Assembly (NCBI GenBank): GCA_011042755.1
Contig: DRBY01000090.1
Span: forward strand, 1 to 5,467
DNA: 5,467 bases
Reading direction: 5' to 3'
Source: Thermoproteota archaeon
GTDB taxonomy: Archaea; Thermoproteota; Korarchaeia; Korarchaeales; Korarchaeaceae
The notes beneath the pieces are model-generated. The model did not search any database, was not told the DNA's origin, and saw only the letters and a list, made by a program, of their open reading frames with translations. A program made the position numbers and the translations under genes. Below are positions 1 through 5,072 of this stretch, one piece after another (the first letter of the stretch is position 1; each line of letters opens with the position of its first letter).

Positions 1-1
1 A

Positions 2-487
2 GCCATATTGCGCACAGCAACAGAGCTGGGGATTGAGGAACTCTTAGATAAGCCGATCCCTCAACTGTCCGGTGGGCAAAAGCAGATCGTAGCCATTGCG
101 TCTGTATTGGCGATGGGAGCCTCGCACCTAGCCTTAGACGAGCCTACCTCTGAATTAGACCCGGCTAGCGCTTTGATAGTCGCAGATGTCCTCAAAAGGA
201 TAAACGAATCTGGAAGAACGGTTATCGTCTCAGAGCAGAGGCTGGACCTCTTTGCCCCCTTAGCTGATAGAGTGATTGCTATATCTGATGGAAGGGTCAT
301 AGCCGATGGCAATCCCAGAGAGGTACTCGCCTCTGAAGCTGTACTTCGCGCCGGCGTGCTTCCCCCAAGAGTCATTCAGATTTACCTAGAGATGTCGAGA
401 GCGGGGCTGGCGCGCGGTGAGCCTCCGATTAACGTTGAGGAGTGCGCCGAACTCTTGAAATCCGTTCAAAGAGGTGGTAGCCGTTGA
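2..487 (+). CDS. ECF transporter ATP-binding subunit (EcfA), 5' end cut by window edge
   Basis: This is the C-terminal part (161 residues visible) of an ABC ATPase that would power an ECF vitamin or metal importer at the cytoplasmic face of the membrane. The frame is open to the window edge, so the true start and the Walker A half lie upstream. Visible motifs, numbered from the first visible codon, are the ABC signature LSGGQ (22-26), Walker B LALDEPT with Asp46 and Glu47, and a D-loop ELD. The switch region reads SEQRLD, where this ATPase branch normally has SEHRLD, so the H-loop His is Gln79 (codon 236-238). After the ATPase core follows a C-terminal extension of roughly 55 residues, as in EcfA/CbiO proteins. 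The stop overlaps the start of the next ATPase by 4 nt, which indicates translational coupling. The family call is firm. The substrate is unknown, and whether it is EcfA1 or EcfA2 cannot be settled. Confidence 0.9.
   Translation, partial: AILRTATELGIEELLDKPIPQLSGGQKQIVAIASVLAMGASHLALDEPTSELDPASALIVADVLKRINESGRTVIVSEQRLDLFAPLADRVIAISDGRVIADGNPREVLASEAVLRAGVLPPRVIQIYLEMSRAGLARGEPPINVEECAELLKSVQRGGSR
471..477 (+). promoter_or_regulatory. Shine-Dalgarno site for second ECF ATPase
   Basis: GAGGTGG lies inside the end of the first ATPase gene. GAGGT ends 8 nt before the TTG at 484, and it matches the archaeal anti-SD (GGAGGTGATC complement). It supports the TTG start, which otherwise would be ambiguous because no ATG occurs near the beginning of the gene. 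Confidence 0.7.
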
Positions 488-1299
488 TAGAGCTGCGCGA
501 CGTGTGGTTCAAGTACGAGGGAACCGAGGACTACGCGCTGAAGGGGATAAGCCTAGAGATAGAAAAAGGGGTCGTCGTGGCTATACTCGGCCCAAACGGC
601 TCTGGGAAGTCCACTCTCCTCAGAACGCTAAACGGGCTGATACCGCACTTCTACTCTGGCGAGATGAAGGGGGCCGTGCTAGTAGACGGCGTCGATACGA
701 GGGATGTTCCTATTTCTGAGTTGGCTAAGAGAGTTGGCTTGGTGTTCCAGAACCCTGAGAGGATGTTCTTCTCTCCAACGCTGTTGGACGAACTCACGTT
801 CGGTCCCATTAACCTAGGCGTTGACCCTGAAGAAGCCAAGGAGCGAGCGGTTGGAGTGGCAAGGCGATTACACCTGGAACACCTGCTCAATAGACCACCG
901 TGGAATCTGAGCGGGGGAGAGATGAAGAGGGCTTCTATTGCGGCTGTGCTTACCATGGAGACGCCTTACGTTGCTCTCGATGAGCCCACTCAGGGACAGG
1001 ACGTAAAGACAAAAGAGGCCCTAATAGAGATAGTAGATGACCTGCGCAGGGAGGAGCGAACCGTAATCGTAGTGTCGCACGATGTTGAGTGGTTAGTAGA
1101 TGTGTCACCGGATTCCGTAATCTTACTAGATGATGGTAGGATTGTGGCTGTTGGATCGGGGGAAGAAATCCTAACCGACGTAGAGATCATGAGAAGATGC
1201 AGTCTATTTCCGCCTATCTGCGTTCAGGTGGCCAGAAGGGTGGGCTTACCACCAAAGCTGACTCCGTCTAGTCTTCTATCATGTATCTTGGAGAGGTGA
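484..1299 (+). CDS. ECF transporter ATP-binding subunit (EcfA), complete
   Basis: A complete 271-residue ABC ATPase, the usual length for EcfA/CbiO. It pairs with the upstream ATPase to drive the EcfT subunit. All catalytic motifs are intact: Walker A GPNGSGKST (36-44), Q-loop Gln89 in VFQNPE, signature LSGGE (142-146), Walker B VALDEPT (163-169) with catalytic Glu167, a D-loop variant GQD (171-173) and switch His199 in VVSHD. The Q-loop segment followed by a C-terminal extension past about residue 225 is typical of ECF rather than classical importer ATPases. TTG is the start because of the SD at 471-477 and because the protein then begins with the standard first beta strand (MIELRDVWFKY). 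The start overlaps the previous stop by 4 nt (TTGA), and ecfT follows 7 nt after this stop. The substrate cannot be read from this subunit. Confidence 0.93.
   Translation: MIELRDVWFKYEGTEDYALKGISLEIEKGVVVAILGPNGSGKSTLLRTLNGLIPHFYSGEMKGAVLVDGVDTRDVPISELAKRVGLVFQNPERMFFSPTLLDELTFGPINLGVDPEEAKERAVGVARRLHLEHLLNRPPWNLSGGEMKRASIAAVLTMETPYVALDEPTQGQDVKTKEALIEIVDDLRREERTVIVVSHDVEWLVDVSPDSVILLDDGRIVAVGSGEEILTDVEIMRRCSLFPPICVQVARRVGLPPKLTPSSLLSCILER
1293..1299 (+). promoter_or_regulatory. Shine-Dalgarno site for ecfT
   Basis: GAGGTGA overlaps the stop codon of the ATPase gene, with GAGGT ending 9 nt before the GTG at 1307. This is a long match to the archaeal anti-SD and decides for the GTG start of ecfT. 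Confidence 0.75.
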
Positions 1300-1306
1300 A
1301 AGAAGA

Positions 1307-2020
1307 GTGGGTCTGACCTCAGGGATATTCCCCATAGCCGCTGGAAGGAGCAAGTTAGGTGAGGTTCACCCGGCGATAAAGGTGTTCTGGCTCGTATCTT
1401 TCACAGCCCTGCCATTGGTGTCCACTTCCTTGATCCTCCAGCTGTGTGTCCTCGCGGGGGTTCTAGTGACTTCTGTGCTAGGTGGCGTTGGACTGACACC
1501 TCTTAGATCCCTCAAGGCATTGGGAATTCCGATAGGGCTCATTTTTGCGTTGAATCTCGTGTTAACTAGAAGCGTCGGGTTCGCTGCCTCTATGGGTGTG
1601 CGGCTAATTACGATGGCCTCTGCAGCGTATCTCTTCTTTGCGGTAACTGATCCAATGGAGATAGCAGATCTCCTTACTATGATTAAGACCCCACCAGGAG
1701 TCGCCTTAGCTGCTATGGTCGCATTCAGATTTATCCCAGTGATGATAGACGATCTCAAGGGCATAATGGCCGCTCAGAGAAGTAGAGGCTATCGATCAGA
1801 TGTTGGGGGAGTACTAGAGAGGATCAGGAGGCTGAGCCCTATTCTAATTCCAGCGCTAGTCTTAGTGGTCAGAAGAAGCCAGAGTGTAGCAGAGGCTGTA
1901 GAGTCTAGAGGTTTTGGATCCGGCAAAAGAACGCTATACCCCGACTATCGAATGACGAGATCTAGCTACCTCTTGCTTCTCTGGAGTATCCTCCCGTGGG
2001 CGGCGGTGCTATTGATCTGA
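1307..2020 (+). CDS. ECF transporter transmembrane coupling subunit (EcfT/CbiQ family)
   Basis: A 237-residue membrane protein that connects the two ATPases to a substrate-binding S component. Hydrophobic stretches occur around residues 25-58, 72-88, 95-114, 130-148, 176-189 and 219-237, which suits the multi-helix EcfT fold. The two short Arg-containing coupling motifs that dock into the ATPase grooves are visible as variants of the family's Ala-Arg-Gly: AQRSRGYR (SRG at 159-161) and AVESRGFG (SRG at 200-202). They are 41 residues apart, and the region between them carries basic residues. The N-terminal HPAIKVFWLV is the usual 'HP..K' entry to the first helix. The GTG start is supported by the SD just upstream. 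It is the last gene of the operon in this direction. No S component follows, so it must be upstream of the window or elsewhere in the genome. Confidence 0.92.
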   Translation: MGLTSGIFPIAAGRSKLGEVHPAIKVFWLVSFTALPLVSTSLILQLCVLAGVLVTSVLGGVGLTPLRSLKALGIPIGLIFALNLVLTRSVGFAASMGVRLITMASAAYLFFAVTDPMEIADLLTMIKTPPGVALAAMVAFRFIPVMIDDLKGIMAAQRSRGYRSDVGGVLERIRRLSPILIPALVLVVRRSQSVAEAVESRGFGSGKRTLYPDYRMTRSSYLLLLWSILPWAAVLLI

Positions 2021-2030
2021 CCCTCTCTCA

Positions 2031-2071
2031 GACCACCAATTCAACTCTGACATCTCTGCGAACTCGTGGTC
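2031..2071. repeat. Imperfect inverted repeat after ecfT
   Basis: GACCACCAATTC (2031-2042) and GAACTCGTGGTC (2060-2071) are inverted copies matching at 10 of 12 positions, separated by 17 nt. An overlapping perfect pair, TCAACT (2041-2046) and AGTTGA (2072-2077), could form an alternative stem. It begins 11 nt after the ecfT stop, so it may be a stem at the transcript's 3' end. No T-tract follows, so it is not a typical archaeal terminator, and a protein-binding site is equally possible. Confidence 0.35.
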
Positions 2072-2091
2072 AGTTGATAACACCTAGAGTA

Positions 2092-2106
2092 GAAGAAGGT
2101 TTATTT
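2092..2106 (+). promoter_or_regulatory. Candidate archaeal promoter (purine-rich BRE plus TATA-like TTTATTT)
   Basis: A purine run (GAAGAAGG) directly precedes TTTATTT at 2100-2106, which resembles a BRE followed by a TATA box. Archaeal transcription usually starts about 25 nt downstream of the box centre, here about 2128-2131. That falls just before the ATG at 2133 and would give a nearly leaderless transcript of the 41-codon ORF, or a roughly 200-nt leader for orc1/cdc6. Confidence 0.4.
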
Positions 2107-2132
2107 CCAGTCCGGCTCTTAAATTGGTGCAG

Positions 2133-2258
2133 ATGATGGAGTGGAAGTGGTGGGGAGTGGGTGTTACGAGGGAAGACCTCCTTCTCAGATTCCCTTCGCG
2201 CAGAAAGTCTCAGATAATTCTTCTAATATTCACCCTAGCCATATATGAACCAGCTTAA
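2133..2258 (+). CDS. Possible small protein, 41 residues, unknown function
   Basis: A short ORF starting at tandem ATG codons (2133 and 2136) and ending at TAA (2256-2258). I do not recognise it. The N-terminus is Trp-rich (MMEWKWWGVG), the middle is charged (TREDLLLRFPSRRK), and the C-terminal third is hydrophobic (SQIILLIFTLAIYEPA), so it might be membrane-associated. No SD precedes it, but a TATA-like element about 30 nt upstream would place its start at or within a few bases of the transcript 5' end, as for leaderless archaeal genes. Against it, the ORF lies in the candidate origin region, the WKWW run comes from a G-rich segment that may serve another role, and an ORF this short can arise by chance. 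It could also act as a leader ORF for orc1/cdc6. Confidence 0.25.
   Translation: MMEWKWWGVGVTREDLLLRFPSRRKSQIILLIFTLAIYEPA
2139..2160 (+). promoter_or_regulatory. G-rich segment with weak origin recognition box (ORB) resemblance
   Basis: The segment carries AGTGGAA followed five bases later by a G-run (GGGG), then AGTGGG. Known archaeal ORBs have a CAGTGGAAAC-like core followed by a G-string, recognised by Orc1/Cdc6. Here only the AGTGGAA part of the core and the following G-string match, and no well-formed second copy is seen in the gap. It also coincides with Trp codons of the short ORF. Confidence 0.25.
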
Positions 2259-2262
2259 TTAG
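2211..2262. other. AT-rich stretch; candidate unwinding element and orc1/cdc6 promoter area
   Basis: These 52 nt have 17 G/C (33%), much lower than the flanking coding regions by eye. If the gap is an origin, this is the natural duplex-unwinding candidate. It also contains TATA-like strings, ATATAT at 2241-2246 and TTAATTA at 2255-2261. Either could serve orc1/cdc6 with a leader of a few tens of nucleotides. The two roles are not exclusive. Confidence 0.35.
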
Positions 2263-2270
2263 TCCGCCAT

Positions 2271-2297
2271 TTCGACTCCATCACGGAGTTGAACTCC
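2271..2297. repeat. Triple ACTCC/GGAGT element with 9-bp hairpin
   Basis: TTCGACTCC (2271-2279) and GGAGTTGAA (2285-2293) are inverted, matching at 8 of 9 positions. The ninth is a G-U pair in RNA, so a 9-bp stem with a 5-nt loop (ATCAC) can form. GGAGTT and AACTCC (2285-2290 and 2292-2297) then form a second, overlapping 13-nt palindrome. ACTCC thus occurs twice in the same orientation, 18 nt apart, with one inverted copy between. It ends 34 nt before the inferred orc1/cdc6 start. It could be an operator, an initiator-binding array or a leader hairpin. Confidence 0.45.
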
Positions 2298-2317
2298 TCT
2301 TGCAAATTCAAATTCGT

Positions 2318-2324
2318 GGGGGTG
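2318..2324 (+). promoter_or_regulatory. Shine-Dalgarno-like site deciding the CTG start of orc1/cdc6
   Basis: GGGGGTG matches GGAGGTG at 6 of 7 positions. The GGGGGT part ends 8 nt before CTG at 2332. The other genes here have their SD cores 8-9 nt before the start, so the spacing is the local norm. This is the main reason for placing the start at 2332. Confidence 0.5.
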
Positions 2325-2331
2325 GGGATCT

Positions 2332-3528
2332 CTGGCAGGCAGATACGTAAGATTAGGTGCTCAGTACACCTATCACGGTTCAAGAATAATCGTTGATAGG
2401 CGTGTCCTCTCTGACGCTTACATCCCAGATTACTTACCTGGTCGGGAGGATCAGATTCGCCGATTTGAGGAGCACCTAGAGCCCCTTCTGTTCAATGAGC
2501 CCCCGTCTCACCTCGCCTTCACCGGGAGCGCTGGAACCGGAAAGACGGCGGTAGCCAAGCACGTACTTCGCCAGAAGACCGCTGAGTTAGCAGGTGCCCC
2601 AGTAAGGTTCATCTACATCAACTGCTCCCAAGCAAACACATCGTATAGGGTAATGTACCAGCTGAACAGGGCTTTTGGGATCCTGATTCCCCCGAGTGGG
2701 TATCCGTATGATGTTCTTGAGGACAACTTCGTTAAGGCGTTCCTGGAGGCGAATATCCGCCTGTTCTTAGTCCTAGACGAAGTGGACCTCTTGGTCAGAA
2801 GGGACGGAGGACGGCTCCTCTATACCCTGACCAGAATGAACTACAACCTAGACCTCAAGAAGAACTCAGTCACGGTCTTGGGGATAGCAAACACGCTAAA
2901 CTTTCTCGACCGCCTTGATGAAAGGGTTCTCAGCTCCTACAACCCAGATCGGATCTACTTCCCACACTACGGAGCCGAGGAGCTTTACAACATACTTCTC
3001 CAGAGAGCTAGGCTTGGACTGCGACCGGGTTCTTGGGAGGACGGGGCCCTCAGGAGGATAGCGGCGAAGGTCGCTAGGGAGAGTGGTGATGCTAGGAGGG
3101 CCATAGATCTGCTCAGGATGGCAGCCACGCTCGCCGATAGGGAGGGCCCAGACGCAATTCTCACAGAGGAGCATGTCGAGATGGCCGAGAAACAGGTCGA
3201 CGAGGGGGAGATACAGGTCGCCATAAGGACGCTCCCGTTCCACCACAGGCTGGTTCTGAGGGCCGCCGTCGAGTTACTTCTTCAAGGAGATCCGCGTCCA
3301 GGGACTGGCAAGATCTACAGACTCTACCAGAAGCTGGCAAAGAGATACGTGGTGAGCCCCCTCACCATGAGGCGGGTTAGCGCTATATTGAGGGAGCTCG
3401 AGTCCCAGGGAATAGTAGAGATAGAGATGAGCTATGGGGGCGCCAGGGGCAACACCAAGGTTATCAAATCTACGGCCCTACCACCGGAGAGGCTCAAAGA
3501 AATCTTGGCAAGTGTTGCAATGATCTAA
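2332..3528 (+). CDS. cdc6: Orc1/Cdc6 family replication initiator ATPase
   Basis: A DNA-binding AAA+ ATPase that recognises origins and loads the MCM helicase. With a CTG start it has 398 residues, the normal family length. Order of motifs: an N-terminal segment RVLSDAYIPDYLPGRE (24-39), matching the conserved approach to the ATPase; Walker A GSAGTGKT (65-72); Walker B LVLDEVD (146-152); sensor 1 Asn187 in GIANTLNF; a box with LDERVLSSY around 195-202; and sensor 2 GDARRAID (252-259). A C-terminal winged-helix domain follows (about 297-397), including LTMRRVSAILRELESQGIVE. The open frame begins after TGA at 2290-2292. It contains no ATG, GTG or TTG until ATG 2653, which is past Walker A and cannot be the true start. 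CTG 2332, with an SD-like site 8 nt upstream, is the best candidate; ATA 2386 is a weaker one. The 3' end overlaps the convergent DP1 gene by 4 bp. Confidence 0.92.
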   Translation: MAGRYVRLGAQYTYHGSRIIVDRRVLSDAYIPDYLPGREDQIRRFEEHLEPLLFNEPPSHLAFTGSAGTGKTAVAKHVLRQKTAELAGAPVRFIYINCSQANTSYRVMYQLNRAFGILIPPSGYPYDVLEDNFVKAFLEANIRLFLVLDEVDLLVRRDGGRLLYTLTRMNYNLDLKKNSVTVLGIANTLNFLDRLDERVLSSYNPDRIYFPHYGAEELYNILLQRARLGLRPGSWEDGALRRIAAKVARESGDARRAIDLLRMAATLADREGPDAILTEEHVEMAEKQVDEGEIQVAIRTLPFHHRLVLRAAVELLLQGDPRPGTGKIYRLYQKLAKRYVVSPLTMRRVSAILRELESQGIVEIEMSYGGARGNTKVIKSTALPPERLKEILASVAMI

Positions 3529-5072
3529 GATGCCTCCTCAATGAGGTTCAGTGGGCGAACGCTCAGGTCATGCAATGAGACTATTGGGTATATCCCGGGC
3601 GTGGCTGCTATCCCCATTTTCTTTATGTAAGGCGTTTCTGCTTGGAATGTCCCCGAGTTGATCAGCCGCACGTTCTTGTAGGCTCCAACGCCAAATACGT
3701 GGACGTGGCCCATGTGGACTACCTCCGGAACCTCTTCTATCACGAGCCAGTCCTTGGGCTCAGGCGCGATCGGGTGCTCTCCGTAAACTGGGGCCAGGTG
3801 TCTAGCCATCACCAGGTGCGTCATTGCTCTGACAACTGTTCGTCCTGTTGGGGGCTGGAGGCCCGGAACGTACTTGAAGATCGTGTTGAGGCTTCTCCCG
3901 TGATAGAGGAGGAACCTGACCCCCTCTATGTTTACGACGGAGGGATTTCCCCCTACCCAGAAGTGGTCGAGCACTTGAGTGAGAGGCTTTAGAAACTTCT
4001 CGGGGACGGGGGGCTGCGGCTCTGCTTGCCTAACCGGCTCGTGGTTGCCAGGAATGTACACGATGCGGAGATCTTTTGGGAGCATGGAGAGCAGGCGAGC
4101 CGCCTCCTCGTACTGCTGGTAGATATCCCTTATCAGGAGTTCGTCCTCCTGGCCGGGGTATATCCCCACCCCATCGACTAGGTCGCCGCATATCAGGAGA
4201 TACTTGACGTCCCTCGCCTCTTCACTACGCAGCCACTGAGCAAATTTCTTCCATAAATCCTCAATGAAGTAGCTACTTCCTACATGTACATCGGATATCA
4301 GAACCACCTTTGCCCTAGAGTTGGACCTATTTGGAGTGAAGTTTCGAGGGACATCAGGCTGAAAGATGCCGTCCGCCCTCAGACTTCCCCTTCTATCTAC
4401 AATCTCACCGGATATGGCCACCATTTCATCTAGCAAGACGTTCTCAGCTTGTCTGTAGAGGTCTCCTGCCTCTCTTGGAATGTAGATCCTCACAGAGTCA
4501 TTTAGGTCCTCAAGCACTATCACAAACCCTCTACGAGTGGAATTCTTCTCAGCCACCAGACCCGCGACCACCACATGAGCTCCTCGCTCTCCCTTCAACC
4601 TAAGCTGAGAGGGCGTTAGAATCCCATTTGGGAACTTCTTCTTCATCAGCTCAAAGAGCCTGAGGAATCTGTCTTGGAAATACTCGACGAACTCGTCTGG
4701 GGTTCCCTTCCTGATGGCGATCTTTGGAGAGACTTCAATCACGACCGATCGATCGGACTCTTTGGGCTTTGATGTAACGAACTCAACGGACTGCATTTGT
4801 GCAGGGCGTGCTTCAGTCGCTCTGAGTCTCTCCCTCTGCTCTAAGAGTTCCTTTAGGACTCTCTCATCTATTACGGGAGGCAGATCTCCCCTCGTCTGAA
4901 GTAGCTCTGCCAGGGTACGAGCATCTCTCAGGCGCAGCGCCAGTCTCAGAGCTCCGGGAGTCATGTGGTACCCCATCGAGGCGAGCTTCCGCACGAAATC
5001 TCTAATCTTCGCCTCTTCTACCTCTTCCGGGTTCAAAGGCGTCCCTATGTGAGATCCCCGCAAGCGCACCAT
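3525..5072 (-). CDS. polB: DNA polymerase D small subunit DP1 (3'-5' exonuclease subunit)
   Basis: The small subunit of archaeal replicative PolD. It proofreads as an Mre11-like metal-dependent 3'-5' exonuclease and pairs with the large polymerase subunit DP2, which is not in the window. It has 515 residues from ATG 5072, within the family range. There is an N-terminal helical region (about 15-85), a linker, an OB-fold (about 145-245; e.g. HVVVAGLVAEKN and FVIVLEDLNDSVRIYIPR), then the phosphodiesterase domain with all metal ligands: DVH (261-263), GDLVD (296-300), GNHE (342-345), His391 in YHGRSLN and GHVH (455-458). The exonuclease should therefore be active. ATG 5072 directly abuts a strong SD (GGAGGT). 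TTG 5063 is spaced 9 nt from that SD, like other genes here, so the protein may really start at codon 4. It overlaps the end of the upstream GPN GTPase gene, implying co-transcription. Confidence 0.96.
   Translation of the reverse strand: MVRLRGSHIGTPLNPEEVEEAKIRDFVRKLASMGYHMTPGALRLALRLRDARTLAELLQTRGDLPPVIDERVLKELLEQRERLRATEARPAQMQSVEFVTSKPKESDRSVVIEVSPKIAIRKGTPDEFVEYFQDRFLRLFELMKKKFPNGILTPSQLRLKGERGAHVVVAGLVAEKNSTRRGFVIVLEDLNDSVRIYIPREAGDLYRQAENVLLDEMVAISGEIVDRRGSLRADGIFQPDVPRNFTPNRSNSRAKVVLISDVHVGSSYFIEDLWKKFAQWLRSEEARDVKYLLICGDLVDGVGIYPGQEDELLIRDIYQQYEEAARLLSMLPKDLRIVYIPGNHEPVRQAEPQPPVPEKFLKPLTQVLDHFWVGGNPSVVNIEGVRFLLYHGRSLNTIFKYVPGLQPPTGRTVVRAMTHLVMARHLAPVYGEHPIAPEPKDWLVIEEVPEVVHMGHVHVFGVGAYKNVRLINSGTFQAETPYIKKMGIAATPGIYPIVSLHDLSVRPLNLIEEAS

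Larger units (their letters stand above)
2021..2331. other. Intergenic region upstream of orc1/cdc6; candidate replication origin (oriC)
   Basis: This 311-nt gap separates ecfT from orc1/cdc6. In many archaea the origin lies immediately beside the orc1/cdc6 gene, and DNA polymerase D genes are often nearby, as here. Inside the gap are an inverted repeat (2031-2071), a TATA-like element (2100-2106), a G-rich segment with weak origin-recognition-box resemblance (2139-2160), a stretch with 33% GC (2211-2262) that could unwind, and a cluster of ACTCC/GGAGT half-sites (2271-2297). The motif TCAACTC (2041-2047) recurs as its complement GAGTTGA at 2286-2292. No convincing full origin recognition box is seen. 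The origin assignment rests on position and composition, and the region could be only a promoter-rich leader. Confidence 0.4.

Noticed and set aside
61..375. Open frames on the minus strand inside the ECF genes (also 651-956, 990-1190, 1366-1764)
   Set aside because: They lie opposite clear ABC/EcfT coding sequence, have Ser/Thr-rich low-information translations and no initiation signals.
2142..2153. Three Trp codons (TGG AAG TGG TGG) as a trp-type attenuator leader peptide
   Set aside because: No tryptophan gene follows, no terminator/antiterminator pair is seen, and the codons arise from a generally G-rich segment.
2139..2163. G-quadruplex
   Set aside because: Only one G4 run and one G3 run are present, the other runs are GG; this is too weak to call.
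2316..2394. GTG 2316 in another frame as the orc1/cdc6 start with a frameshift
   Set aside because: It follows the G-rich run without a good SD of its own, its translation does not look like an initiator N-terminus, and CTG 2332 explains the gene without any shift. An assembly indel still cannot be excluded from sequence alone.
2653..3528. ATG 2653 as the start of orc1/cdc6
   Set aside because: It would remove Walker A and the conserved N-terminal segment, which are clearly encoded in the same frame from 2332 on.
3642..3992. A 116-codon open frame on the + strand inside DP1
   Set aside because: It is a shadow of the DP1 phosphodiesterase domain, whose catalytic motifs are all on the minus strand; no SD or family resemblance.
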